Notes under the pieces: generated by a model
Told to the model about the DNA's origin: nothing
Database searches by the model: none
The model's input: the letters and a program-made list of their open reading frames with translations, nothing else
Made by a program: the position numbers and the translations under genes
Shown here: one piece after another, positions 48,146 to 56,804 of the stretch
How the letters are laid out: each line of letters opens with the position of its first letter
Numbering within the stretch: position 1 is the first letter of the stretch
Assembly: GCA_002713365.1 (NCBI GenBank)
Contig: PASR01000014.1
Location: forward strand, 187,133 to 251,132
Direction of reading: 5' to 3'
DNA from: Rhodospirillaceae bacterium
GTDB lineage: Bacteria > Pseudomonadota > Alphaproteobacteria > UBA6615
DNA: 64,000 nucleotides

Positions 48146-49597
48146 ATGCAATTAGCTGACTCTAAACTATTTCGCCAAAAATGTTATGTAAATGGGGATT
48201 GGATAGACGCCGATGATGGAAATACTATTGATGTGACTAATCCAGTTGATAACTCGATAATAGGTACTATTCCTAAATTAGGTTCTGAAGAAACAAGGCG
48301 TGCTATAGAAGGTGCTGAAAAAGCACAAAGGAATTGGCGTCAATTAACCGGTAAAGAACGCTCTACAATATTAAGAAACTGGTATAATTTGATGATGGAG
48401 AACCAAGAAGATCTTGCCATCTTGATGACAATTGAACAGGGGAAACCACTAAACGAATCCCGTGGAGAAATCTTATATGCTGCATCTTTTATAGAGTGGT
48501 TTGCAGAAGAGGGAAAACGAGTCTACGGAGATACAATACCAGGTCACCAACGTGATAAACGTATAGTAGTACTTAAAGAACCAATAGGAGTTTGTGCAGC
48601 AATTACTCCATGGAATTTTCCTTCTGCTATGATAACTCGTAAAGCAGGACCGGCACTTGCTGCAGGCTGTTCAATGGTAGTTAAACCGGCTACTTCCACT
48701 CCATATTCTGCGCTAGCCATGGCCGAATTAGCAGAAAGAGCGGGTGTTCCTCCAGGTGTCCTAAGTGTTGTTACAGGTGGATCTTCAGATATTGGTGGAG
48801 AGTTAACCTCAAACCCAATTGTTCGAAAACTTACTTTTACTGGTTCCACAGAAGTAGGCAGAAAACTAATTGAACAATGCGCTGGTACTATTAAAAAGGT
48901 ATCTATGGAACTTGGAGGAAACGCACCTTTTCTAGTTTTTGATGATGCTGACCTTGATGAAGCTGTTGAGGGGGCAATGGCATCTAAATATCGCAATACC
49001 GGTCAAACTTGTGTCTGTGCAAACCGTATTTTAGCTCAAGACGGTATATATGACGAATTTACAGAAAAACTAGCTGATGCAGTTAAAAATCTTAAGGTAG
49101 GAAATGGTTTAGAAGATGGTGTAACACAGGGCCCGTTAATTGATATGGCTGCTGTTGAAAAAGTAGAACAACATATTACTGACGCTGTTTCTAAAGGCGC
49201 ACGGATTGTAGTTGGAGGAGATCGCCATGCAATGGGTGGTACATTCTTTCAGCCTACATTATTAGTAGATGTAACACCTACGATGGAAGTCACGCGAGAA
49301 GAGACTTTTGGGCCGTTAGCTCCTATATATAGATTTAAAACTGATGAGGAAGGAATTAAACTAGCTAATGATACTGAATTTGGCTTAGCTGCATATTTTT
49401 ATGCTAGAGATGTTAATCGAATTTGGAAAGTCGCAGAAGAACTAGAATCTGGAATTGTTGGCATAAATACTGGTCTTATTTCTACTGAAGTTGCACCATT
49501 TGGTGGGGTTAAAGAATCAGGTATTGGTCGCGAAGGCTCTCACTATGGCCTTGATGATTACCTCGAGATTAAATATTTATGTTACGGCGGTATTTAG
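48146..49597 (+). CDS. gabD: NAD(P)-dependent succinate-semialdehyde dehydrogenase
   Basis: The 483-residue aldehyde dehydrogenase matches GabD (482 residues in E. coli). It shows ITPWNFPSAMITRKAGPALAAG, FTGSTEVGRKL, the general-base Glu in MELGGNAPFLVFDDAD and the nucleophilic Cys in GQTCVCANR. It oxidises succinate semialdehyde to succinate, linking 4-aminobutyrate or 4-hydroxybutyrate use to the citric acid cycle. Glutarate semialdehyde is an alternative substrate. GGGAGAAG supports the start. Confidence 0.92.
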   Translation: MQLADSKLFRQKCYVNGDWIDADDGNTIDVTNPVDNSIIGTIPKLGSEETRRAIEGAEKAQRNWRQLTGKERSTILRNWYNLMMENQEDLAILMTIEQGKPLNESRGEILYAASFIEWFAEEGKRVYGDTIPGHQRDKRIVVLKEPIGVCAAITPWNFPSAMITRKAGPALAAGCSMVVKPATSTPYSALAMAELAERAGVPPGVLSVVTGGSSDIGGELTSNPIVRKLTFTGSTEVGRKLIEQCAGTIKKVSMELGGNAPFLVFDDADLDEAVEGAMASKYRNTGQTCVCANRILAQDGIYDEFTEKLADAVKNLKVGNGLEDGVTQGPLIDMAAVEKVEQHITDAVSKGARIVVGGDRHAMGGTFFQPTLLVDVTPTMEVTREETFGPLAPIYRFKTDEEGIKLANDTEFGLAAYFYARDVNRIWKVAEELESGIVGINTGLISTEVAPFGGVKESGIGREGSHYGLDDYLEIKYLCYGGI

Positions 49598-49636
49598 CGA
49601 CCAAGGAAAATAATTAAAGGAATACATAGCATATTT

Positions 49637-50536
49637 TTATTCTGCGGCGGCTCCTAGTTTATCAAGTTCAAGAATCTGACGAGCTTCATTAACGCTAGCT
49701 GGATATTCCCCTATAGCTTCAATTATTTTGACAGCTCTTTCAACCAGAGGTGTATTTCCAGGGGTGAGAACGCCTCGGGATAGGTATAGGTTATCCTCCA
49801 TACCGACGCGCACATGTCCTCCCAATACCACTGCTGCAGCTACCATAGGAAATTCTAATCGAGAAATACCAAAGGCAGCCCATTTGGCATTGCTAGGTAG
49901 CTGATCTCGCATTAATTGCATTGATTCCATAGTAGCTCGACCCCCCCAGGGAATTCCAAGGCAAAGTTGAAATAAGGGATTAGGATCAGTTATTATTCCT
50001 CTATTACACATATCAGAGGCTTGCCACAGCTGTCCTGTATCGAAAACCTCCATCTCAATTTTGACACCGATTTTTTGAATTAAGCCCGCCATTTTTTCTA
50101 ACATCGCTTTAGTATTAGTTACCGCAACATCAGAATAGTTCATTGTCGTGACGTCTAAGGTACATAAATCTGGTTTATTTTCGTATATATGTTGAACCCT
50201 TTCCTCGGCACTACTTAGAGCACTTCCACTAATAAAATTATGGGGAGAATCAGTTTCGACCGCAAGAATTCCGCCAGGCCCGGTTGTTAAATTTATAAGA
50301 ATTGGACAACCGGCGTTCCTTAATCTATCTACTACCTCCTTATATAACTTGGGATCCATACTAGCTTTTGCCGTTTTGGGGTCACGCACATGGATATGGG
50401 CTATTGATGCACCTGCATGGTGTGCGGAGATTGCTTCATTAGCGATTTCTTTGGGGGTAACAGGAACAGCCGGATTCATATGTTTTGTGTCTGATCCACC
50501 TGTTATGGCGCAAGAGATAATAACTGGACGTGCCAT
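49637..50536 (-). CDS. beta-keto acid cleavage enzyme (BKACE/DUF849), copy 1
   Basis: The 299-residue TIM-barrel protein belongs to the family that condenses a beta-keto acid with acetyl-CoA and splits it into acetoacetate and a new CoA ester; Zn is bound by the HIH pair in IAHIHVRDPKT and a C-terminal Glu. Other marks are INLTTGPGG and LCLGIPWGGRATME. The founder acts on 3-keto-5-aminohexanoate; others act on dehydrocarnitine and diverse keto acids. A paralogue lies 44 bases upstream on the same strand. Confidence 0.9.
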   Translation of the reverse strand: MARPVIISCAITGGSDTKHMNPAVPVTPKEIANEAISAHHAGASIAHIHVRDPKTAKASMDPKLYKEVVDRLRNAGCPILINLTTGPGGILAVETDSPHNFISGSALSSAEERVQHIYENKPDLCTLDVTTMNYSDVAVTNTKAMLEKMAGLIQKIGVKIEMEVFDTGQLWQASDMCNRGIITDPNPLFQLCLGIPWGGRATMESMQLMRDQLPSNAKWAAFGISRLEFPMVAAAVVLGGHVRVGMEDNLYLSRGVLTPGNTPLVERAVKIIEAIGEYPASVNEARQILELDKLGAAAE

Positions 50537-50580
50537 CAGCTTAAACCCTTTCTCTTTTAATTATTTATTAGAGAATTTTA

Positions 50581-51489
50581 CTATTCTGCTGCATTCCTAG
50601 AGTTATTACTTGTTGTTATTCCAAATATATCTCTTGCTTCTGCAGGGGTAGCAACTGTGTCTCCCAGTAATTCAATGATTTGAACTGCCCGGTCTACGAG
50701 TTGAGCATTACCTGAAGCTAATTCACCGCGTTTAATATAGAGGTTATCTTCTAAACCAACACGCACATGACCACCCAGAATAGCGGCTGAGGCAACCATT
50801 GGGAACTCAAACCTTGAAATACCAAATGAAGCCCATAATGCATTTTCAGGAAGCATATTACGCATTAGTGTCATTGCTTCAGCTGTAGCTGGTGCTCCCC
50901 AGGGAATACCTAAGCATAGTTGATACAAAGGATTTGGATCTTTTATCACGCCGGTTTTTACTAGATGGTTAGCTAAACTAACGTGGCCAACATCGAATAC
51001 TTCGAGTTCGGGCTTAACGCCTGCAGATTGTATTAGAGAAGCCATTTCTTCTAACATTTCAGGAGAATTTACCATTGGGCGATCTCCAAAATTCATTGTA
51101 GCTACATCTAGAGAACAAATATCCGGTTTATTTTCTAATACATGTATAACCCTCTCTTCAGCAGTTTTCATTACGCTTCCTGGCCCAGGCTCTAATGGAG
51201 TTTGTATATTCACGTCCAAGCGAGCACCTGGCCCTGTTGTAAGGTTTATCACCACATCACAATTTGCGTCACGTATACGCTTAACAACATCCGCATAATA
51301 AACCGGATCCATGCTAGCTTTTCCAGTTTTTGGGTTTCGGACATGTATATGGGCAACTGCAGCCCCTGCCTTATGCGCAGCAATAACTTCATCTGCAATT
51401 TCTTTTGGGGTAGAGGGAACGTTAGGGTTCATACCCTTAGTATCTGCGCCACCGGTAACTGCACAACTAATGATAATTGGACGAGCCAT
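50581..51489 (-). CDS. beta-keto acid cleavage enzyme (BKACE/DUF849), copy 2
   Basis: The 302-residue paralogue keeps the family marks VAHIHVRNPKTGKASMDP, VINLTTGPGARL and LCLGIPWGAPATAE. It differs from its neighbour in the loop around residues 95-110 and at the C-terminus, so either substrate range differs or the two act as a hetero-oligomer. The identity between them looks to be well above half by eye. Both start after purine-rich ribosome sites, and the pair is probably one operon with this copy first. Confidence 0.9.
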   Translation of the reverse strand: MARPIIISCAVTGGADTKGMNPNVPSTPKEIADEVIAAHKAGAAVAHIHVRNPKTGKASMDPVYYADVVKRIRDANCDVVINLTTGPGARLDVNIQTPLEPGPGSVMKTAEERVIHVLENKPDICSLDVATMNFGDRPMVNSPEMLEEMASLIQSAGVKPELEVFDVGHVSLANHLVKTGVIKDPNPLYQLCLGIPWGAPATAEAMTLMRNMLPENALWASFGISRFEFPMVASAAILGGHVRVGLEDNLYIKRGELASGNAQLVDRAVQIIELLGDTVATPAEARDIFGITTSNNSRNAAE

Positions 51490-51709
51490 AATTCACATCT
51501 CCTAGTCATATTTTCTTTAATTATGAACTTATATCTCTGTATAGACTATTAGGGTCTTTGCATTTGAACAAGTCAGCGTGAATAAAAGTGCTTATTGAAT
51601 ATACTAGCTATACAAAACCTCGACAAATAATTATGAAAAACTATTAAAATAAACTAATAACTTGTTATGATTTTAATATAATAGGTTACTCACATTTTGG
51701 GGAAAGATA

Positions 51710-52690
51710 ATGGTCAAAGCAATGCGAATACATAAATTTGGTGGACCAGAAGTTCTCAAGTGGGAAGATGTTGATTTATCTGAACCAGGACCAAGTGAGC
51801 TATTGATTAGACATAATGTAACCGGGTTTAACTTTCTTGATATTCAAGTAAGAAAAGGAGCTTATCCTGTCTTACCTAAACTACCTGCGGTGTTAGGAAC
51901 TGAAGCTGCTGGAATTGTTCAACAAGTAGGCAAAGAAGTTAATAATTTTTCTGTGGGTCAAAGAGTTGCATATGCGTCAACCTACCCTGGGGCATACTCT
52001 GAAGCTCGTTTAATTGAGGCCTCGAATGTAGTTGCTTTGCCAGATAATATAACATTTGAAGAGGCTGCAGCCAGCTTGCTTAAAGGTATGACTGCTGAAT
52101 ATCTAGTAAATAGGTGCTATTCAATTGCTGCTGGTGAAGTAGCGATAGTACATGCAGCAGCCGGAGGAGTTGGTTTGTTTTTGTGCCAGTGGCTTAAGGA
52201 TAAAGGAGTTACGGTTATTGGTACTGTTGGTTCTGATGAAAAAAAGACTACAATTCTTAATAATGGTGCTACTTACGCGGTTAACTATCGTAAGGAGAAT
52301 TTTAATGAAGTAGCATTGGATATTACTAATGGTCTGGGAGTTCATGTCGTATATGATTCTGTTGGCCCTGATTTATATATTGAATCAATAAATAGTTTGC
52401 GGCCGCGTGGTTACATGGTGAATTTTGGAAATTCCTCTGGACCTCTAGCACCTATAGATTCTGTTGAGCTTAATGTGAAAGGCTCGTTATTTTTTACTAA
52501 GGCGTCTATGCGTTTTTATCAGTTAAACCGGCAAGAGCTAGAAGATAGTGCTACTTCTTTATTTAATATAATAGGCCGCGGCGCTGTTAAACCTTTTATA
52601 GGTCAGCAATATAAACTGGCTGATGCAGCTCAAGCCCATAAAGATGTTGCTGAACGCCTTACAGTAGGATCAACTATATTAACTATTTAA
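51710..52690 (+). CDS. zinc-independent quinone oxidoreductase (MDR family)
   Basis: The 326-residue medium-chain reductase resembles NADPH:quinone reductase (QorA). It has IHKFGGPEVLKWEDVDL at the N-terminus, AAASLLKGMTAEYLV, the NADPH-binding HAAAGGVGLFLCQWLKDKG motif and YDSVG downstream. The cysteine zinc ligands of alcohol dehydrogenases are absent. It reduces quinones or enones one electron at a time. It is divergent from the BKACE pair and convergent with mntR, eleven bases apart. Confidence 0.92.
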   Translation: MVKAMRIHKFGGPEVLKWEDVDLSEPGPSELLIRHNVTGFNFLDIQVRKGAYPVLPKLPAVLGTEAAGIVQQVGKEVNNFSVGQRVAYASTYPGAYSEARLIEASNVVALPDNITFEEAAASLLKGMTAEYLVNRCYSIAAGEVAIVHAAAGGVGLFLCQWLKDKGVTVIGTVGSDEKKTTILNNGATYAVNYRKENFNEVALDITNGLGVHVVYDSVGPDLYIESINSLRPRGYMVNFGNSSGPLAPIDSVELNVKGSLFFTKASMRFYQLNRQELEDSATSLFNIIGRGAVKPFIGQQYKLADAAQAHKDVAERLTVGSTILTI

Positions 52691-52701
52691 ATGCTATTTT
52701 A

Positions 52702-53181
52702 TTATCTGCTATTAATAAACTTACTAAATGCATTTAGGGTTTCTTGGCTGACATAATGTTCAATACCTTCTGCATCCAACTGAGCGTTACGTTCGGTAAC
52801 TCCTATAGCTCTCAAAAAATCTAATACTATCTTATGTCTTTCTCTTGATGTATTCGCTAAGTTTTCGCCATCTGGGGTAAGAAAAATTGATCGGTAAGGG
52901 CGTGTATGAACTAGACCATCTCTTTGAAGACGCTTAATAATTTTGTTTACAGTAGCATGTGAAACTCCAAATCGCTCTGCTAAATCAACTATCCTAGCTT
53001 CACCATAAGCGTTAATTAAATCATCTATCATTTCTACATAGTCTTCCGCTTTTTCTGTTTGCTGGGCTGTTCTAACACGTTCAAACTGTGCGGCTTGCAG
53101 ATTGGCCTCTATCATTTTATTTGGTGTTTCAGAGGAGGTGTCATCTGATTTATCTTTTGTCTTTTGTGCGCTTTTGTTCAT
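52702..53181 (-). CDS. mntR: manganese-responsive transcriptional regulator MntR
   Basis: The 159-residue DtxR-family regulator aligns with E. coli MntR: a charged N-terminal extension, then DYVEMIDDLINAYGEARIVDLAERFGVSHATVNKIIKRL as the winged-helix DNA-binding domain. RERHKIVLDFL and DAEGIEHYVSQETL carry the His and Glu metal ligands. With Mn(II) bound such proteins repress manganese importers. It is the last gene of a three-gene operon, three bases after the ZIP transporter stop, so it probably represses its own operon. Confidence 0.93.
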   Translation of the reverse strand: MNKSAQKTKDKSDDTSSETPNKMIEANLQAAQFERVRTAQQTEKAEDYVEMIDDLINAYGEARIVDLAERFGVSHATVNKIIKRLQRDGLVHTRPYRSIFLTPDGENLANTSRERHKIVLDFLRAIGVTERNAQLDAEGIEHYVSQETLNAFSKFINSR

Positions 53182-53184
53182 GAA

Positions 53185-54339
53185 TTAGACCTGAATCAGA
53201 AATGCGGTAGTGTACATTACCAAGATTCCCATACCAAAACCAGCGAAAGCGTTACTTACTATAAACTTATCACCTAAATTAACTCTCATAACCCATATTG
53301 AACGAGTCACCTCAATTATAACTTGAGCTATTGCGCCTGCAGCAATGCCAAAGAATAGTGCATTCCAATGTGGAGCAAAGGTAAAAGTCCCTATCCATGT
53401 TCCTGCTATTGCAGGAAGCCCAGCCAAACATAACCAGCATAAAAGCATCCCAAAGGTTACTTTTTGTTTTGTAATTGGGGCTATTATCGCTACCCCTTCT
53501 GTAAGATTATGTATAGCAAACCCAATTAATAACATACTCCCTAATGCAGCATTTCCCAGAGATAAGGCGGCACCTATCGATAGTCCCTCTCCAAAATTAT
53601 GTAAGCCAATGCCAATTGCTAACCAAGTCGCTAGTATAATACCGTCAGTTGAAGGTTTTGATCGCCAACTTATAGCTAGAATGCCTAGAAATGTAAGTAC
53701 ACTCGCAAGTAAAACACTTAAACTTCCTTGGAATGCATTTGCAGATATTTTTGTGAGCTCAAGGCCCTCTTCTAAGGTATCAACAAATAAATAACCTAGT
53801 AGTCCAATTGTTAGCGACATAAAAAATACAATGCTATTATCACCTATTAAGCGTAAGAGAGGCAAAGATAACATTCCTAGTGTAATTGGGATTACCCCAA
53901 CGCATATCCCAATGAGCGCTAGACTAAATAAGGTTTTTTTATTTGGACTAGGCGCCTTATATGCAACGTCAATTGTGTAATCATACGTTGCTCCAGTACT
54001 TGACAGAAAAAGTAGATGGTGTGTTTCGTTCTGTACCCAAGGATAGGGTATTAATATCTTTGCTGTAGCTAACTGATTTATTGGTCCTTCAGGTATTTGC
54101 CGAAAATTCCAAAAGGCCCCATCAACTTGTACTTGAGAAATTTTTATTGGTTCACGGCCGTTTCCTCTGACATAGGCAGTAAAACCATCAGGGCCGGAAG
54201 TTACTCTTTCAATTATAAGCGATTCTTCCGGAGGCAGATTGTTATCAAAATCATCTAGTGGATTAAATACGTATATCGCTAAGCTGATTACACCTAACAT
54301 TATTAAAACAACAAAAAATGCAATACGATTATAAACCAT
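53185..54339 (-). CDS. ZIP-family metal transporter with periplasmic N-terminal domain
   Basis: The 384-residue transporter has an unusual N-terminal extension: a membrane anchor at about 5-25 and a roughly 100-residue periplasmic, beta-rich domain (about 40-127). The ZIP core follows, with the metal-binding HNFGEG at 247-252 and HNLTEG at 277-282. ZIP proteins import divalent Zn, Fe or Mn. The ATG overlaps the stop of the oxidase gene by one base, and mntR follows three bases after its stop, so manganese or iron import is the most likely role. The extension could receive metal from the oxidase. Confidence 0.9.
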   Translation of the reverse strand: MVYNRIAFFVVLIMLGVISLAIYVFNPLDDFDNNLPPEESLIIERVTSGPDGFTAYVRGNGREPIKISQVQVDGAFWNFRQIPEGPINQLATAKILIPYPWVQNETHHLLFLSSTGATYDYTIDVAYKAPSPNKKTLFSLALIGICVGVIPITLGMLSLPLLRLIGDNSIVFFMSLTIGLLGYLFVDTLEEGLELTKISANAFQGSLSVLLASVLTFLGILAISWRSKPSTDGIILATWLAIGIGLHNFGEGLSIGAALSLGNAALGSMLLIGFAIHNLTEGVAIIAPITKQKVTFGMLLCWLCLAGLPAIAGTWIGTFTFAPHWNALFFGIAAGAIAQVIIEVTRSIWVMRVNLGDKFIVSNAFAGFGMGILVMYTTAFLIQV

Positions 54340-55427
54340 TAGACGACCTCAAACATGCTCATCCAGCCTAGCTCAGCAAACTCACTTTGATGTGCGTGGA
54401 ACATGTAATGTCCTGGTTCATGATTACTAAAAGACATTTCTATAATGCCTCTTTGGGCTTGGCATTGCATTACTGTATCAACTTTATTGAGAGTTGGTGT
54501 TAGTGTGGTTCCATGGTCAAAATAGTCAAAGAAATTTCCATGAATATGAAACGAGTTTATTGGATCGAATTCAGTTACGTTAATTAAATAGATGCGAACT
54601 GGACGTTGTTTATCTATTTTGATAGGTCTTTTGCTATATTCATGAGCTATAGTATTTACAGCATAAATTTCATTCTCTTCATCAAAGTTGGTATCAAACG
54701 CATTCATTACCATTACTAGTTCTTGCCAATGCATGTTCTCATCTGTTCCTAGCTGACGGGATAATGCAGTAGTAGTATTTTGTGGATGAAGTTTGGGGTC
54801 AGGGTCTACAATAAAAGCTCCGTAAAGGCCTTTGTGAATATGGCGTTTAAGTGGTGCAACATGGCAATGATATAGATGACATCCAAATGGGTCTGCCCTA
54901 AATTCGTAGACAAACTCTTCTCCTGGATCTACTAAACCAGCTCCGGATATGCCATCCATCTTAGCACTATGAATTCCATGAAAGTGCATTGAGTGGGGAT
55001 GACTGCCCATGTTAATAAACTTGATTTGCAGAAACTCGCCTTCGGTAGCTCGTATTGTCGGACCCGGTACCCTGCCATTATAAGTCCAGGCAGGAAAAAA
55101 CACCCCAGGAGCAATTTCAATTTCGGTGTCAACTGCTATAATTTCGAATTTACGAATAGTTTTGCCAGCGCTATCTTTTTCAACCGTGCCAGTTTCCCAA
55201 TCAGTCAGCAAATTATGTGGATCAAATCCATTACGCAAATGATCAACGTTTCCTACGGTGGTCATACCACCTGCGTGAGCGAGTGGACTCTTACATATAG
55301 ATTTCGGATCTGCTGGATTGTCAGCACTAGTGTTGGTGCTGCTAAATAAGGGAACTAAAGGTAACAAAGCACCAGCCCCGAGAAAAGATCGACGATTAGA
55401 TACATTTTTAAACAATTTAGAAATCAT
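54339..55427 (-). CDS. two-domain multicopper oxidase (Tat-exported, laccase-like)
   Basis: The 362-residue protein has a twin-arginine signal (NRRSFLGAG at 11-19). Cupredoxin domain 1 supplies H148-x-H150 and H187-C188-H189, and domain 2 supplies H294-x-H296 and H344-x-H346, so a full trinuclear copper cluster can form between subunits. The type 1 site is in domain 1: H145, C188 and H196, with Leu201 where nitrite reductase NirK has Met, a change linked to high-potential oxidases. It is therefore an O2-reducing oxidase rather than a nitrite reductase; Mn(II) or Fe(II) oxidation is inferred from its ZIP and MntR neighbours. Confidence 0.9.
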   Translation of the reverse strand: MISKLFKNVSNRRSFLGAGALLPLVPLFSSTNTSADNPADPKSICKSPLAHAGGMTTVGNVDHLRNGFDPHNLLTDWETGTVEKDSAGKTIRKFEIIAVDTEIEIAPGVFFPAWTYNGRVPGPTIRATEGEFLQIKFINMGSHPHSMHFHGIHSAKMDGISGAGLVDPGEEFVYEFRADPFGCHLYHCHVAPLKRHIHKGLYGAFIVDPDPKLHPQNTTTALSRQLGTDENMHWQELVMVMNAFDTNFDEENEIYAVNTIAHEYSKRPIKIDKQRPVRIYLINVTEFDPINSFHIHGNFFDYFDHGTTLTPTLNKVDTVMQCQAQRGIIEMSFSNHEPGHYMFHAHQSEFAELGWMSMFEVV

Positions 55428-55504
55428 TTTTTTTAAATACTCTGAATATAGTTCAATTTAATCATTAATTAATGTTTGATACAGTTTAATATTAAAGCAT
55501 TACC

Positions 55505-55533
55505 ATTAAAGTATAGCCATGGCTACATCTCAA
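55505..55533 (-). promoter_or_regulatory. promoter of the oxidase-ZIP-mntR operon
   Basis: On the minus strand TTGAGA (55533-55528, five of six -35 bases) and TTTAAT (55510-55505, five of six -10 bases) are exactly 17 bases apart, about 78 bases before the oxidase ATG. The spacer holds the candidate MntR operator. Confidence 0.65.
55513..55526. promoter_or_regulatory. candidate MntR box in the promoter spacer
   Basis: ATAGC-CATG-GCTAC has the half-site and four-base spacing of the E. coli MntR box core (ATAGC-N4-GCTAT), and TAGCCATGGCTA is a perfect 12-bp palindrome. Bound MntR would cover the stretch between -35 and -10 and block transcription when manganese is plentiful. Confidence 0.65.
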
Positions 55534-55615
55534 TGAATGGTTTTATATTAAAATTTTTAATAAAGAAATTTATTTAAACTTTAAAAAGTAATTTTAGGGT
55601 GTTTAATTAATGTAC

Positions 55616-56575
55616 CTAATGCACCTTTTCTCTCTTACCTGAGACAAGAGAGCGTTCAATAGCTGCAAGTACAGCAACATCATGTATCATTTGTTCATTA
55701 GTAAATTTATAATCATCAGTGCCCGCAATAGAATCAGCAAAACCTTCCATATTAGCTTTAACTGGATTAATTGCTGATACTTTTTTTAACTCAGGGTTTC
55801 CGTCGACCATACAAATTTCAATTTTATCATGGTCTACTACTTTGACCCAACCTTCTGAACCGTAAACATTAAGCATTCTGCTACTTGGAGTTACCATTAT
55901 GTTGCCTATGTAAGCGCTAGCGCCGCATTCAAAAGTTAGTAATGCTGAAGCTGAATCAAGAGCTTGTATTCTATCTAGAGCTTGTGCATACACCTCACTA
56001 ACAGGCCCTAAAAAAGAACTAAATAAATCTATATAGTGACTACCCATATGGTAGAGGCCGCCTCCCGGTGCTTCTTTAGGATCATGTCTCCAGCTAACAA
56101 AACCAGAAAGGGTGGAATGGCTAGTGTTTCCTTCTAAATGCATTATCGTACCAAGTTGATTAGAATCAATCATCTTTTTGATTTCAGTTTGAGGGGCCGC
56201 GTATCTTTGGTTATGTCCTAAACCCAACTTAATACCCGCTTTTTCTGCCGCTAGTACCGATTTTTCGGCATCTGATTTATTTAGAGCGAATGGTTTTTCT
56301 GTAAATACGTGTTTTCCTGCTTCTGCTGCTGCTATAATTTGTTCTGTATGAAGGCTATGTGGGGTCACCAGAACAACAGCATTTACATCAGGGTCATCAA
56401 GTGCGTCTTGATAATTTGCAGTTAATTTTAGTCCTTGTTCAGATGCATAATCTTTTGAGCCTTCTGTATTAAGGTCAATAACTCGAACAATTTTTACTTT
56501 ATCACTTTTGTTATGTATTGCATCTATGTGGGTACGGCCCCACCAACCTAGCCCTATTATAGCTATATTTAGCAT
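55616..56575 (-). CDS. Gfo/Idh/MocA-family NAD(P)-dependent oxidoreductase
   Basis: The 319-residue protein has an N-terminal Rossmann fold (MLNIAIIGLGWWGRTHIDAI), the family motif EKPFALNKSDAEK near residue 94-106 containing the catalytic Lys, and a C-terminal alpha/beta domain with GGGLYHMGSHYIDLF, whose His is the usual proton carrier. The upstream TTG at 56587 lies inside the ribosome site; the ATG at 56575 has GAGGA about five bases before it and is preferred. Members oxidise sugars, inositols or pseudopeptide substrates. The true substrate is unknown. Confidence 0.9.
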   Translation of the reverse strand: MLNIAIIGLGWWGRTHIDAIHNKSDKVKIVRVIDLNTEGSKDYASEQGLKLTANYQDALDDPDVNAVVLVTPHSLHTEQIIAAAEAGKHVFTEKPFALNKSDAEKSVLAAEKAGIKLGLGHNQRYAAPQTEIKKMIDSNQLGTIMHLEGNTSHSTLSGFVSWRHDPKEAPGGGLYHMGSHYIDLFSSFLGPVSEVYAQALDRIQALDSASALLTFECGASAYIGNIMVTPSSRMLNVYGSEGWVKVVDHDKIEICMVDGNPELKKVSAINPVKANMEGFADSIAGTDDYKFTNEQMIHDVAVLAAIERSLVSGKREKVH

Positions 56576-56804
56576 TTTCTTCCTCAAATAATAATTTTAG
56601 TAGCTATGACTATGCTCAAATCATAATATTATAGCTGCACACCTAATATACTGACTACAAACTAACTCTACTTTATTATAAAGTATTAATAAGATAATAA
56701 TTAATATATAGTAATCAATTTTTGTTATGGCAGAAATGTCTAGCTTTTACTTCTGTTAATTAGCGGATGATATAAATAAATTAAGTTGCTGTTGGAGTGA
56801 TTAG

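Noticed and set aside
49637-51489. Carnitine degradation genes (dehydrocarnitine cleavage)
   Set aside because: No carnitine dehydrogenase or thioesterase is adjacent; the 3-hydroxyacyl-CoA dehydrogenase is 47 kb away. The family is too diverse for this call.
54339-55427. Copper nitrite reductase (NirK)
   Set aside because: The axial Met is replaced by Leu201, and a complete set of four HxH/HCH motifs for a trinuclear cluster is present, so oxidase activity fits better.
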